A DNA stretch of 64,000 bases from Streptomyces caeruleatus (GTDB lineage: Bacteria > Actinomycetota > Actinomycetes > Streptomycetales > Streptomycetaceae), in NCBI RefSeq assembly GCF_001514235.1, contig NZ_KQ948927.1, forward strand, positions 586,474 to 650,473, given 5' to 3'. How positions within the stretch are numbered: the stretch's first letter is position 1; each line of letters starts with the position of its first letter. Of the stretch, positions 26,796-34,506 are shown piece by piece. Under the pieces are notes generated by a model that was given only the letters and a program-made list of their open reading frames with translations, was not told where the DNA came from and did no database searches. Made by a program: the position numbers and the translations under genes.

Positions 26796-27356
26796 ATGGA
26801 TGCCGAAGCGCAGGACAGGTTTCGCGAGTTCGTGGAGAACCGGTCGTCCGCGCTGTTGAGGACCGCGGTGCTGCTGAGCGGCGGCGACCGGCACGCCGCG
26901 GAGGACCTTCTGCAGACCGCTCTGGTCAAGGCGGCCGACCGCTGGCACCGCATCGACGAGCCGGAGGCGTACGTACGGCAGATCCTGTACCGGCAGCAGA
27001 TCAGCCGCTGGCGGCTGAAGTGGCGCCGGCGTGAGCTCACCGTCGCCGAGCCGCCCGAGACCGGCGCGAGCCCGGACGCCGCGCCCGACGCGGAGCTGCG
27101 GCTGCTGATGCGCGGTGCGCTGGCCCGGCTGACGGCACGGCAACGGATGGTGCTGGTGCTGCGCTACTTCGAGGACCTGCCGGAGGCCGACGTGGCCCGC
27201 GTCCTGGGCTGCTCCGTGGGCACCGTACGGTCCACCACCCACCGTTCCCTCGCCCGGCTGCGCGCGCTGGCCCCCGAGCTGGCGGCCCTGGGCCCGGCCG
27301 AGGTCGAGTCGCAGCCGCCGTCCCGTGACTTCTCGCCCGTGGAGGTACGACCGTGA
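26796..27356 (+). CDS. SigE-family ECF RNA polymerase sigma factor
   Basis: A 186-residue sigma-70 family protein with region 2 (FREFVENRSSALLRTAVLLS, HAAEDLLQTALVKAADRW) and region 4 (LARLTARQRMVLVLRYFEDL, VARVLGCSVGTVRSTTHRSL). It belongs to the SigE (Streptomyces SigE70-like) ECF group, whose members usually lack a classical anti-sigma factor. ATG 26796 has AGAAGG at five bases; GTG at 26790 is possible. It overlaps the next gene by four bases, suggesting functional coupling. Confidence 0.9.
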   Translation: MDAEAQDRFREFVENRSSALLRTAVLLSGGDRHAAEDLLQTALVKAADRWHRIDEPEAYVRQILYRQQISRWRLKWRRRELTVAEPPETGASPDAAPDAELRLLMRGALARLTARQRMVLVLRYFEDLPEADVARVLGCSVGTVRSTTHRSLARLRALAPELAALGPAEVESQPPSRDFSPVEVRP

Positions 27357-28573
27357 ACGTCGAGGAACTCGTGCGTGACTCCCTGCGGGAGTTGGCCGAC
27401 GAGCAGACGTCGGCCGGACCTGGGCTCGCCGACCGGGTCCTGGTGACGCGCCGGCGGCGCCGCACCCGGCGGATCGCCTCCGTCGCCGCGGTCACGGCGG
27501 CCGTAGTCGCCATCGGCGTGGCGGTGCCGCTGCTGGACTCCGGCAAGGAGGACGTGCGCCCCGCGGACGTCGTACAGAAGAGCGAGGACGTCGCGCACCC
27601 GGACCAGTCCCCGCCACGCGATCTGATCTCGGCGGGGAACACCGTGCTGGCCGCCTACTACGTCCCCCGGACCGTCAAGCACTCCGCCGGCCAGGCCGAA
27701 CTCGTCCGCGACTACTGGCTGCTGGACCAGAAGACGGACACCTACGTGAAGACCACCAAGTGGTCCTACGTCGCCGTCGCCCCGGGGCTGAAGACCGCCG
27801 CCGTGCTGGAGCGCGAGCTGCCCGCCTCGCGGATCGGCATGCTCGACCTGGCCACCGGCAAGGTCGAGCGGTGGATCGAGCTCGACCACAAGGTCGCTGG
27901 GCTCTCCTTCTCGCGCGACGGTCTGAAGCTGGTCGCGACGACCTACGGCGAGAACCCCGACCAGCTGGTCAAGACCGAGGGCTCCGACTTCTGGGACCAG
28001 AAGCAGCCCTCGACCCGGACCGGCTTCTACCTCCTGGACACCCTCTCCGGTAAGGGCTCCTGGAGCGAGGTCAAGCTCAAGGGCGACCCGAACGACCCCA
28101 TGGGCGCAGGCTTCATCAACGCCCGCCAGGACTTCGCCCTCAGCCCCGACGGCCGGCATGTCTGGGCCGGCAACCCCATGGGGGACATCGGCAAGCAGTT
28201 CTACGACTTCGCCGGCGCCGAGGTTCCCGTCCCGGCGGACCAGAAGCACCTCCAGTGGTACGTCGACGCGTGGCAGTCGCCCAGCGGCAGCCTGGTCGCC
28301 GGTGATTTCGCCGGCAAGAAGTGGAAGACGTCCTCCTGGGTCATCGACGCGCGCACCGGCCGCAAGACCGAGGTGCGCGGGCAGCAGCTGCTCGCCTGGG
28401 TCGGCGACACGTCGCTGATCGCCTGGGACATGGGGCCGGACAGCAAGAACGAGTTCCATCAGCGGCTCGTGAAGGTCACCATCGGCAGCGCCAAGACGGT
28501 CCCCCTCAGCGGCTTCCGCAAGGGCAACGACGGGGACGCCGGACGCTGGGAGCCCGTCTTCGCCGAGCGCTGA
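27353..28573 (+). CDS. membrane-anchored beta-propeller-like partner of the ECF sigma factor
   Basis: A 406-residue protein. Residues 1-40 are cytoplasmic and end in a run of arginines (VTRRRRRTRR); one transmembrane segment follows (IASVAAVTAAVVAIGVAVPL); the remaining 340 residues are extracellular, with repeated motifs of the LSFSRDGLKLVATTYG and DFALSPDGRHVWAG kind, as in TolB/WD40-type propellers. It is coupled to the sigma gene by a GTGA overlap, so an anti-sigma or signal-sensing role is a fair guess, though no anti-sigma zinc motif is present. Confidence 0.75.
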   Translation: MNVEELVRDSLRELADEQTSAGPGLADRVLVTRRRRRTRRIASVAAVTAAVVAIGVAVPLLDSGKEDVRPADVVQKSEDVAHPDQSPPRDLISAGNTVLAAYYVPRTVKHSAGQAELVRDYWLLDQKTDTYVKTTKWSYVAVAPGLKTAAVLERELPASRIGMLDLATGKVERWIELDHKVAGLSFSRDGLKLVATTYGENPDQLVKTEGSDFWDQKQPSTRTGFYLLDTLSGKGSWSEVKLKGDPNDPMGAGFINARQDFALSPDGRHVWAGNPMGDIGKQFYDFAGAEVPVPADQKHLQWYVDAWQSPSGSLVAGDFAGKKWKTSSWVIDARTGRKTEVRGQQLLAWVGDTSLIAWDMGPDSKNEFHQRLVKVTIGSAKTVPLSGFRKGNDGDAGRWEPVFAER

Positions 28574-28636
28574 GCACCGAGTGCGCGGCGCACCGGACGC
28601 TGATCGGGAGACGGCCCTGACCAAGCCGGGTCCTGA

Positions 28637-29539
28637 TCAGCCGGTGACGAACTCCTGGTAGACCGCCAGCAGCCTGTCGACCGCCTCGCGGTCGGCGGGC
28701 CGCAGCGGTGCCCGGACGGGACCCGCCGGCAGGCCCAGCTCGTTGAGCAGGGCCTTGGCGGTGACCGTGCCGGGCAGACCCGCCGACATCATCGACTCGA
28801 TGAGCGGCGTGGCGCGTTGTTGGAGGCGGGCGGCCACGGGGGTGTCGCCCGCCTCGAACACGTCCAGTACGGCCCGCATTCGGGCCGGCACGACATTGGC
28901 GACCGTACTGATGTAACCGGCGCCTCCCACCGCGTACAGCGCCAGGTTGTGCTCGTCACAGCCCGCGTAGTACGCCAACTCCGTGCGCGCCAGCACCTTC
29001 TGGGCGCCGAGGAAGTCGTAGGAGCAGTCCTTCACGGCCACGATCCGGGGGTGCTCGGCGAGCCGGATCAGCGTCTCCGGCTCGATGCGGGTGCCGGTGC
29101 GGGCCGGGATGTCGTACAGCGCGAGGGGCAGTCCGGCCGCGTCCGCGACCTCGCGGAAGTGCGCCTCGACGGCGTCCTGCGGGGGCCTGCTGTAGTACGG
29201 CGCGACCACCAACAGGCCGTCGGCGCCCGCCTTCTCGGCCGCCAGGGCCAGTTCGACGGTGTGCCGGGTGTCGAAGGTGCCGACGCCCGCGACGACCGAC
29301 GCCCGGCCCTGCACCGCCTCCCGGACGGCCCTGACCAGCTCCGACTTCTCGGCGTTCGTCGTGGTCGGCGACTCGCCCGTCGTACCGGAGAGCACCAGCC
29401 CGTCACAGCCCTCGTCCACCAGCCACGCGGCCAGCCGCTGCGCCCCGTCCAGGTCGAGCGCGCCCGCCTCGGTGAAGGGCGTGATCATGGCGCAGAGGGC
29501 GCGGCCGAAGGGCGGGGCGGGGGAGGGCTTCGTCGTCAT
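28637..29539 (-). CDS. dapA: dihydrodipicolinate synthase family protein (DapA-like)
   Basis: A 300-residue (beta/alpha)8 aldolase of the DHDPS family. The Schiff-base lysine is in RIVAVKDCSYDF, the catalytic tyrosine in LALYDIPARTG, and TTGESPTTTNAEK carries the conserved threonines. These are all residues expected for 4-hydroxy-tetrahydrodipicolinate synthase in lysine and cell wall synthesis. It has no dap neighbours, so it may be a paralogue with another substrate. AT-rich sequence upstream (29560-29605) probably holds the promoter. Confidence 0.85.
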   Translation of the reverse strand: MTTKPSPAPPFGRALCAMITPFTEAGALDLDGAQRLAAWLVDEGCDGLVLSGTTGESPTTTNAEKSELVRAVREAVQGRASVVAGVGTFDTRHTVELALAAEKAGADGLLVVAPYYSRPPQDAVEAHFREVADAAGLPLALYDIPARTGTRIEPETLIRLAEHPRIVAVKDCSYDFLGAQKVLARTELAYYAGCDEHNLALYAVGGAGYISTVANVVPARMRAVLDVFEAGDTPVAARLQQRATPLIESMMSAGLPGTVTAKALLNELGLPAGPVRAPLRPADREAVDRLLAVYQEFVTG

Positions 29540-29715
29540 GGCAGTAGTGTCGGCGGGATGACTGTGAAGCTCTACTTAATTCTTCTACGGGATATAGGTA
29601 AGTAATGCTGCGAGGTGGGGGTTGATCAGGGCCGTCGTAGGCCCTATGTCCAAGTCGGGCGCCATGGGCCACTATGGCCAGGACGGTGAAAAGACCCCTG
29701 GTCATGGGAGGCGTC

Positions 29716-29907
29716 ATGAAGCTCGGCAAGGCACTCGCCGCCGGAGTCGCGCAGGAGCGGCCGCAGGGCCACGACGGGGAAGTCGGCCTCGCCGAGGAGG
29801 TCGAGGAGGTCGAGGAGGTCGAGGAGGTCGAGGAGATCGCGGAGATCGCCGAGACCGGGACCGTCGAAGCGGCGTCGGTGGCCGAAGAGGTCCCGGTCAC
29901 CCGATGA
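29716..29907 (+). CDS. small acidic protein with VEE repeats
   Basis: A 63-residue protein beginning MKLGKALAAGVAQE, with GGGAGG four bases before the ATG. Its middle is an acidic run EEVEEVEEVEEVEEIAEIAE encoded by five tandem 9-bp units. No domain is recognised. The stop overlaps the next gene (ATGA), so both are probably made together. The repeat tract makes allele length likely to vary. Confidence 0.6.
   Translation: MKLGKALAAGVAQERPQGHDGEVGLAEEVEEVEEVEEVEEIAEIAETGTVEAASVAEEVPVTR
29794..29838 (+). repeat. 5 x 9-bp coding repeat GAGGAGGTC
   Basis: Four identical GAGGAGGTC units and a fifth with ATC encode Glu-Glu-Val repeats in the small acidic protein. The tract is in frame and slippage-prone. 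Confidence 0.9.
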
Positions 29908-30596
29908 GGCTGCGGCTTCCGGAGGAACGCCCGACGGAGCCGCCGACCGGATACAAGATCGCCCACCCGGTGCTGTCGCAGGACGGCACCCGGGCCGGGT
30001 TCACCGGTGTGTCGCTGGGCGGCGCGCTGCCGTACGGGGTCCTGGCCGACGCGTCCTGCGTCTACGGCCTGCGGCACCCGGCGCCGAGCCGCCGCTGCGA
30101 CTGCGGCTTCCACTGCGTCCACGACCGTACGACGGCCGAGGCGCTGCTGTGCACGGCCGAGCACCGCGCGGCCGCACTGCTCGAGGTCACCGTGCTGGGC
30201 CGGTACATCCGCTTCGAGCGCGGCTTCCGCTACGCCCGTCAGCGTGTGCGCACCGCCACGGCCGGCCCGTGCGCCTGCGGTACGGTCGCCGCCGCCCTGG
30301 CCGACGCCGGCTGGGGTCGCCCCGGATGGCAGGCCCTCGCCCCCTCCTGTGCGGGCTGTCTGCGTGGCCGTACGTCCGTCTCGCTCGCCGGATTCGCCCG
30401 GCTGGCGGGGCAGGGGCTGCGGGTGGTGGCGGGGCAGGGGGTGTCCGTGGCCGTCGCCGGCCTCGCCGCGGGCGATGAGCCGGGAGTGCCCGAACTCACC
30501 GCCGAGGCCGCGCTGTTGCAGGCCCGCCTGGACTGGTTCCAGGCACAGCTGGCCCGGCTGGGCGAGCGCGGACCGGGCGGCGGCCGGAAGGGATAG
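29904..30596 (+). CDS. conserved cysteine-rich hypothetical protein
   Basis: A 230-residue protein from ATG 29904 (MRLRLPEERPTEPPTGYKIA). I do not recognise a family. It has cysteine groups that look like metal sites: RRCDCGFHCVHD near residue 60, GPCACGTV near 120 and SCAGCLRG near 143. The C-terminus is an amphipathic helix rich in Leu/Ala/Gln. There is no signal peptide or membrane span. It is coupled to the small acidic protein and precedes the holin-like gene. Confidence 0.65.
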   Translation: MRLRLPEERPTEPPTGYKIAHPVLSQDGTRAGFTGVSLGGALPYGVLADASCVYGLRHPAPSRRCDCGFHCVHDRTTAEALLCTAEHRAAALLEVTVLGRYIRFERGFRYARQRVRTATAGPCACGTVAAALADAGWGRPGWQALAPSCAGCLRGRTSVSLAGFARLAGQGLRVVAGQGVSVAVAGLAAGDEPGVPELTAEAALLQARLDWFQAQLARLGERGPGGGRKG

Positions 30597-30661
30597 CGGA
30601 AGGGATAGCGGGGGCCGCGACGGGTACCCGGGTGTTCCGAACCGAGAGGAGGCGGAACACC

Positions 30662-31081
30662 GTGACCGGTTCCATGACCCCCGAGCGGCTGCGCGACGAG
30701 CATCGCTCGGTGAGCGAACTCGTCGGACAGGCCGGCGAACAGCTCTCCCGGCTCGTACGGCAGGAAGTCGCCCTCGCCAAGGAGGAGCTGGCCGAGAAGG
30801 GCCGGCGCGCCGGCCGCGGCGGCGGCCTGCTGGGCGCCGCCGGTGCCGTCGCGTACGCCGGTCTGCTGTTCCTGGCCGCGGCGGCCACCGCCGCGCTCTC
30901 GCTGACGCTGCCCGTGTGGGCCGCGGCGCTGATCGTGACGGGGGCCCTGTTCGCCCTCGCCGGCCTGCTGGCCGCGACCGGCCGCGCCCAGCTGCGGCGC
31001 GCCGCCCCTCCCACACCGGAGGAGGCCCTCGGCAGTGTCAGGGCCGATGTCGAGGAGATGAAGGGAAGGGCGCACCGATGA
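30662..31081 (+). CDS. phage holin family / DUF1469 membrane protein
   Basis: A 139-residue protein from GTG 30662, with AGGAGG nine bases upstream. The N-terminal SVSELVGQAGEQLSRLVRQE VALAKEELAEK is the conserved amphipathic helix of this family, followed by two transmembrane segments (GAVAYAGLLFLAAAATAALS and AALIVTGALFALAGLLAA). The family is chromosomal in actinobacteria and not evidence of a prophage. It overlaps the DUF3618 gene by four bases, the usual pairing. Confidence 0.88.
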   Translation: MTGSMTPERLRDEHRSVSELVGQAGEQLSRLVRQEVALAKEELAEKGRRAGRGGGLLGAAGAVAYAGLLFLAAAATAALSLTLPVWAAALIVTGALFALAGLLAATGRAQLRRAAPPTPEEALGSVRADVEEMKGRAHR

Positions 31082-31707
31082 CGGACAAGAAGGCGGGGGC
31101 GACGGGCGGCGGGGAGGCCGCGAAGAAGGCCTCCGGGAAAGCGGCGGCCGCGGGGAAGGCCGCGGCAAAGAAGGCGGGCGGCGGGGCCAAGGGACCTGAT
31201 GAACTGCGCCGCCAGATCGAGCGGACGCGGGGCGAACTCGGCGACACCGTCGAGGAGTTGGCCGGTAAGGCGGACGTGAAGGGCCGGGCCATGGCCCGCG
31301 CCGCCGACCTGAAGGACAAGGCGGGCGCGATGACCGTGCAGCTGCGCAGCAGCGCGGCCCAGGCTGGGCACGTGGTCCAGGACCGGGCGGCGCGCGCCGG
31401 GCACGTGGTGCAGGACCGGGCCGCACAGGCCGGGCACGTGGTGCAGGACCGCGCCGCGCAGGCCGGGCACGTGGTGCAGGACCGCGCCGCGCAGGCCGGG
31501 CACACCGTGCAGGACCGGGCGAGCCGTACCGGCCACACCGTCCAGGACAAGGCGACCCACGCGGGCCATGTCGTCGAGCACAGCGTCCCGCGCCCCGTCC
31601 GCACCGTCGTACAGGCCGGCCTGCGGCATCCGCGGCCGGTGCTGATCGTCGGGGCGGTGGTGGGAGCGGTCGTCGCGACACGGGTGCTGCGCAGGCGGGG
31701 GCGCTGA
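31078..31707 (+). CDS. DUF3618 protein with seven 11-residue repeats
   Basis: A 209-residue protein. After a Lys/Ala-rich start, residues about 40-65 (PDELRRQIERTRGELGDTVE) are the DUF3618 domain. Residues 96-172 consist of seven consecutive 11-residue units of the type AGHVVQDRAAQ, expected to form a long amphipathic helix. One C-terminal transmembrane segment (VLIVGAVVGAVVATRVL) ends in RRRGR. It is probably a membrane-linked stress or envelope protein working with the preceding holin-like protein; the function is unknown. Confidence 0.85.
   Translation: MTDKKAGATGGGEAAKKASGKAAAAGKAAAKKAGGGAKGPDELRRQIERTRGELGDTVEELAGKADVKGRAMARAADLKDKAGAMTVQLRSSAAQAGHVVQDRAARAGHVVQDRAAQAGHVVQDRAAQAGHVVQDRAAQAGHTVQDRASRTGHTVQDKATHAGHVVEHSVPRPVRTVVQAGLRHPRPVLIVGAVVGAVVATRVLRRRGR
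31363..31593 (+). repeat. 7 x 33-bp in-frame tandem repeat
   Basis: Seven adjacent 33-bp units encode the AGHVVQDRAAQ-type repeats of the DUF3618 protein. Units 3 and 4 (31429-31461, 31462-31494) are identical in DNA sequence; the outer units diverge (TGHTVQDKATH, AGHVVEHSVPR). Confidence 0.95.
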
Positions 31708-31737
31708 GCCGTCTGACCGCGTCTGCCGGAACGGGTC

Positions 31738-31815
31738 TGGGGGCTGCCGCCCCCAGGCCCCCGCATCGGCCCTGAAGGGGCCTCGTCCTCAAACGCCGGA
31801 CGGGCTGAATGATGC
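31738..31815 (+). repeat. Dispersed intergenic element
   Basis: GGGGGCTGCCGCCCCC hairpin, GGCCCTGAAGGGGCC hairpin and the CCTCGTCCTCAAACGCCGGA segment follow the DUF3618 gene by 30 bases, matching the elements at 23.2 and 46.8 kb. Confidence 0.7.
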
Positions 31816-31869
31816 CGGGCGGCGCTGAGACAGGCGCGGTACCGCGGAGCACACCGGTACGGCGAAGTC

Positions 31870-32245
31870 AGGGGCGGCCACACCCCGGCGGCCCCGCCCT
31901 GTCCGGTCCCGTCCTGGTCGGTTTCGCCCTGCCCGGCCCGCCCCGGCGGTCCCGCCCTGGTCGGTCCCGCCCTGTCCGGTCCCGTCCTGGTCGGTCTCGC
32001 CCAGCCCGGCCCGCCCCGGCGGTCCCGCCCTGGTCGGTCTCGCCCAGCCCGGCCCGCCCCGGCGGTCCCGCCCTGGTCGGTCCCGCCCTGCCCGGCCCCG
32101 CCCTGGCGGCCCCGTCCCGGTCGGCCCGCCCTGCCCTGCCCGGCCCGCCCCGGCGGTCCCGCCCTGCCGGGCCCGGCCAGCCCCGCCCCGCCCCGGCCAG
32201 CCTCGCCCCGCCCCGCCCCAGCCAGGGTCGCCCCGCCCGAGGCCC
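31870..32245. repeat. C-rich minisatellite, about 43-bp unit
   Basis: About 370 bases almost free of adenine on the plus strand, built from permutations of GCCCGGCCCGCCCCGGCGG and TCCCGCCCTGGTCGG. A 43-bp unit beginning TCTCGCCCAGCCCGG is repeated exactly at 31995 and 32038. The minus strand has closely spaced runs of three or more G that could form quadruplexes. Open frames across it encode only Gly/Arg/Pro repeats and are not supported as genes. Confidence 0.85.
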
Positions 32246-32332
32246 GTCGCCGGACCGGCCTCTTGACCTCAAGTCCGGTTGAGGCCGAAAGGTGATCGGT
32301 GCACGCATCGACCACCCGCTCCGGAGGCCGCC

Positions 32333-33055
32333 ATGACCCGCCGCACCGACGCCCACCCCCGCCCCGACCTCACCCGCCCCGACCTCACCCACCCCGAGGT
32401 CGGCGCCCCCTTCTTCAGCACCTGGCGGGTGGGCACCCCCCTGCGGCAGAAGCAGACCGTCGAGGCCATCGCCGGCACCTGGGAGGCACGTCCCTGGCCC
32501 GCCGACGGTCTGCTTGGCTACCACGTCTACATCGGCCACGACGGCTCCACCCTCCTCCACCACTCGCAGTGGCGCGATGAGCAGGCCTACGAGGCATTCG
32601 TACGGACACACCGGCAGGAACGCGTCGACGAGATCGACACCGCCGTACCGGGCATCGAGCGGCTGGGGCTCGGCCGGTACCGGCGCTACCGCAGCGCACG
32701 GCGGGAGGGCAACCCACGGGTCCCCGGCTGCGTAGTGATCGTCGACATCGAGTTCGAGGGGCCCGACCCCGAGCGGCAGCGGGCCTGGGTGGACGCCGTC
32801 CTGGAGGCGCTGGAGGCCGAGCCGAACCCCCACCCCGGCGGCATCTCCGCCCACTTCCACCTCAGCACTGACGGCACCCGTGTCCTCAACTACGCCGAGT
32901 GGGAGAGCGCGCAGGCCCACGCGGACGCCCTCGCCGCCCCCGGCGACGGCGTCGGCTCGGCGACGGAGCTGTGGCACCGCGTGCAGAACTGGCCGGGGCT
33001 GAAGGGCAGCACGGTCAGCCGGTACGACCACGCGCTCGGACTTCTGCCCGTCTGA
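32333..33055 (+). CDS. antibiotic biosynthesis monooxygenase-like (ABM) two-domain protein
   Basis: A 240-residue protein from ATG 32333, with GGAGG upstream. It carries two copies of a dimeric alpha/beta-barrel half: residues about 25-110 (FFSTWRVGTPLRQKQTVEAI, GYHVYIGHDGSTLLHHSQW) and 125-215 (VVIVDIEFEGPDPERQRAWV, HFHLSTDGTRVLNYAEWE). Members degrade or rearrange quinone- or heme-like compounds, or just bind; no substrate is indicated. A C-terminal tail links to SRYDHALGLLPV. Confidence 0.75.
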   Translation: MTRRTDAHPRPDLTRPDLTHPEVGAPFFSTWRVGTPLRQKQTVEAIAGTWEARPWPADGLLGYHVYIGHDGSTLLHHSQWRDEQAYEAFVRTHRQERVDEIDTAVPGIERLGLGRYRRYRSARREGNPRVPGCVVIVDIEFEGPDPERQRAWVDAVLEALEAEPNPHPGGISAHFHLSTDGTRVLNYAEWESAQAHADALAAPGDGVGSATELWHRVQNWPGLKGSTVSRYDHALGLLPV

Positions 33056-33076
33056 AGGTCCGTCCGTCTCTGGGTT

Positions 33077-33118
33077 CACCGAAAACTCGATCCGTCTGGA
33101 CAAAAAAAGTTTTCGGTG
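33077..33118. promoter_or_regulatory. 11-bp perfect inverted repeat before the HTH gene
   Basis: CACCGAAAACT (33077-33087) and AGTTTTCGGTG (33108-33118) are exact inverse copies, 20 bases apart and 31 bp centre to centre, close to three helical turns. The right arm lies 13 bases before the regulator's ATG. It is a strong candidate autoregulatory operator. Confidence 0.7.
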
Positions 33119-33131
33119 GGACGGTGGACGC

Positions 33132-33743
33132 ATGCTGGACGTCACCGTGATCGAGGACCCCGAGGCCGCAGCCGTCTCCCTGGACCCCACAAGGGCCCGG
33201 CTGCTCGCCGAACTGGCGGGTGGACCCGCGTCCGCCGCCATGCTGGCGGGCAAGGTCGGACTGCCCCGGCAGAAGGTGAACTACCACCTCAAGGCACTGG
33301 AGCGGCACGGCCTCGTCGAGCTGGCCGGGGAGCGCCGCAAGGGAAACGTCACCGAACGGCTCATGCGGGCGACGGCGGCGTCGTACGTCATCTCGCCGCT
33401 CGCGCTCGCCTCCGTGCAGCCGGACCCGGACCGCTTCCGCGACCAGCTCTCCGCCCGCTGGCTGCTCGCGCTCGGCGCCCGGCTCGTCCGGGACGTCGGT
33501 TCGCTGATCACCGGCGCCGCGAAGGCCCGCAAGCGGCTGGCGACGTACGCGCTGGACGGCGAGGTGAGGTTCGCCTCCGCCGCCGAACGGGCGGCGTTCA
33601 TCGAGGAGTTGACGGTCGGCGTGAGTGCCCTGATCCAGAAGTACGACGCGCCCGACACCGAGGGCGGCCGCGATCACCGGATCGTCGTCGCCGTCCACCC
33701 CGCGGTCAAGGACCAGCAGCCAACCCAGGAAATCGAGCAGTAG
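33132..33743 (+). CDS. ArsR-like winged-helix transcriptional regulator
   Basis: A 203-residue regulator. The winged helix lies in residues about 17-75: LDPTRARLLAELAGGPASAA, VGLPRQKVNYHLKALERHGL and LAGERRKGNVTERL. The C-terminal half is not a metal site and may bind a ligand. It is 17 bases upstream of an SRPBCC-domain gene, an arrangement common in actinobacteria, and carries a perfect inverted repeat before its start. Confidence 0.88.
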   Translation: MLDVTVIEDPEAAAVSLDPTRARLLAELAGGPASAAMLAGKVGLPRQKVNYHLKALERHGLVELAGERRKGNVTERLMRATAASYVISPLALASVQPDPDRFRDQLSARWLLALGARLVRDVGSLITGAAKARKRLATYALDGEVRFASAAERAAFIEELTVGVSALIQKYDAPDTEGGRDHRIVVAVHPAVKDQQPTQEIEQ

Positions 33744-33759
33744 GACGCAGGAGCCCGCC

Positions 33760-34494
33760 ATGTCCAAGGAATTCGAGATCGCCCGCGAGTTCGAGGTCGA
33801 CGCCACGCCCGAGGAGGTCTGGGAGGCGGTCACCACCGGCACCGGAGGCTATCTCTGGCCGATGGAACCGCCGGAGCCGAGGGTCGGCGGCCGTGGGCCG
33901 TTCGGGTCGAAGGTCACCGCCTGGGACCCGCCGCACCGCTACACCAACCGTGTCGAGGACGTCGACGGCATCGCCGAGCAGACGATGAACCAGCTCGACT
34001 ACACCATCGAGCCGCGCGACGAGGGCCGGCGCGCCTGGGTGCGGTACGTGCACAGCGGCATCTTCGTCGACGACTGGGACAACCAGTACGACGGCGCCGC
34101 CCGGCACACCGACTTCTATCTGCACACCCTGCGCGAGTACCTGGTCCACTTCGCGCCCCGGCCGGCCGCCTTCGCCACTTTCGACGGGCCCGACGCCTCG
34201 AAGGCGGCCGACGCCCTCGCCGCCGTGGGGCGGGCCCTCGGCGTGGGGGAGGACGTGGCCGCCGGTACGAGCGTGCGCGTCCACGGCCCCGACGAGTTCG
34301 ACGCCGTGGTCGACTTCCGCAACCCGTACTTCATCGGGCTGCGCACGGACCGGGGCCTGACCCGCGTCTTCGGACGCAACCACTGGGGCCACCCGGTCGG
34401 CATCTCCCTGCACGACTTCACGCCGGGCGCCGACATCAAGGAGTGCGAAGCCGCCTGGCAGAGCTGGCTGAACGGCGTGTTCAGCCAGCCCTGA
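33760..34494 (+). CDS. SRPBCC/AHSA1-domain protein
   Basis: A 244-residue protein with a START-like hydrophobic-pocket fold: EFEIAREFEVDATPEEVWEA opens the first strand, followed by WDPPHRYTNRVEDVDG and RYVHSGIFVDDWDNQYDG in residues about 40-115. The second half (TSVRVHGPDEFDAVVDFRN and GHPVGISLHDFT) looks like a further domain of the same protein family. It is likely cotranscribed with the ArsR-like regulator, perhaps binding a small lipophilic molecule that it senses or clears. Confidence 0.8.
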   Translation: MSKEFEIAREFEVDATPEEVWEAVTTGTGGYLWPMEPPEPRVGGRGPFGSKVTAWDPPHRYTNRVEDVDGIAEQTMNQLDYTIEPRDEGRRAWVRYVHSGIFVDDWDNQYDGAARHTDFYLHTLREYLVHFAPRPAAFATFDGPDASKAADALAAVGRALGVGEDVAAGTSVRVHGPDEFDAVVDFRNPYFIGLRTDRGLTRVFGRNHWGHPVGISLHDFTPGADIKECEAAWQSWLNGVFSQP

Positions 34495-34506
34495 GCCCGG
34501 ACGTGA

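Noticed and set aside
30662..31707. Prophage remnant suggested by the holin-like gene
   Set aside because: The holin-superfamily/DUF1469 plus DUF3618 pair is a normal chromosomal set in actinobacteria, and no other phage genes are nearby.
31868..33253. Collagen-like Gly/Arg/Pro frame over the C-rich tract
   Set aside because: The minisatellite gives open frames in several phases at once; codon use is that of the repeat, and the rest is antisense to the ABM gene.
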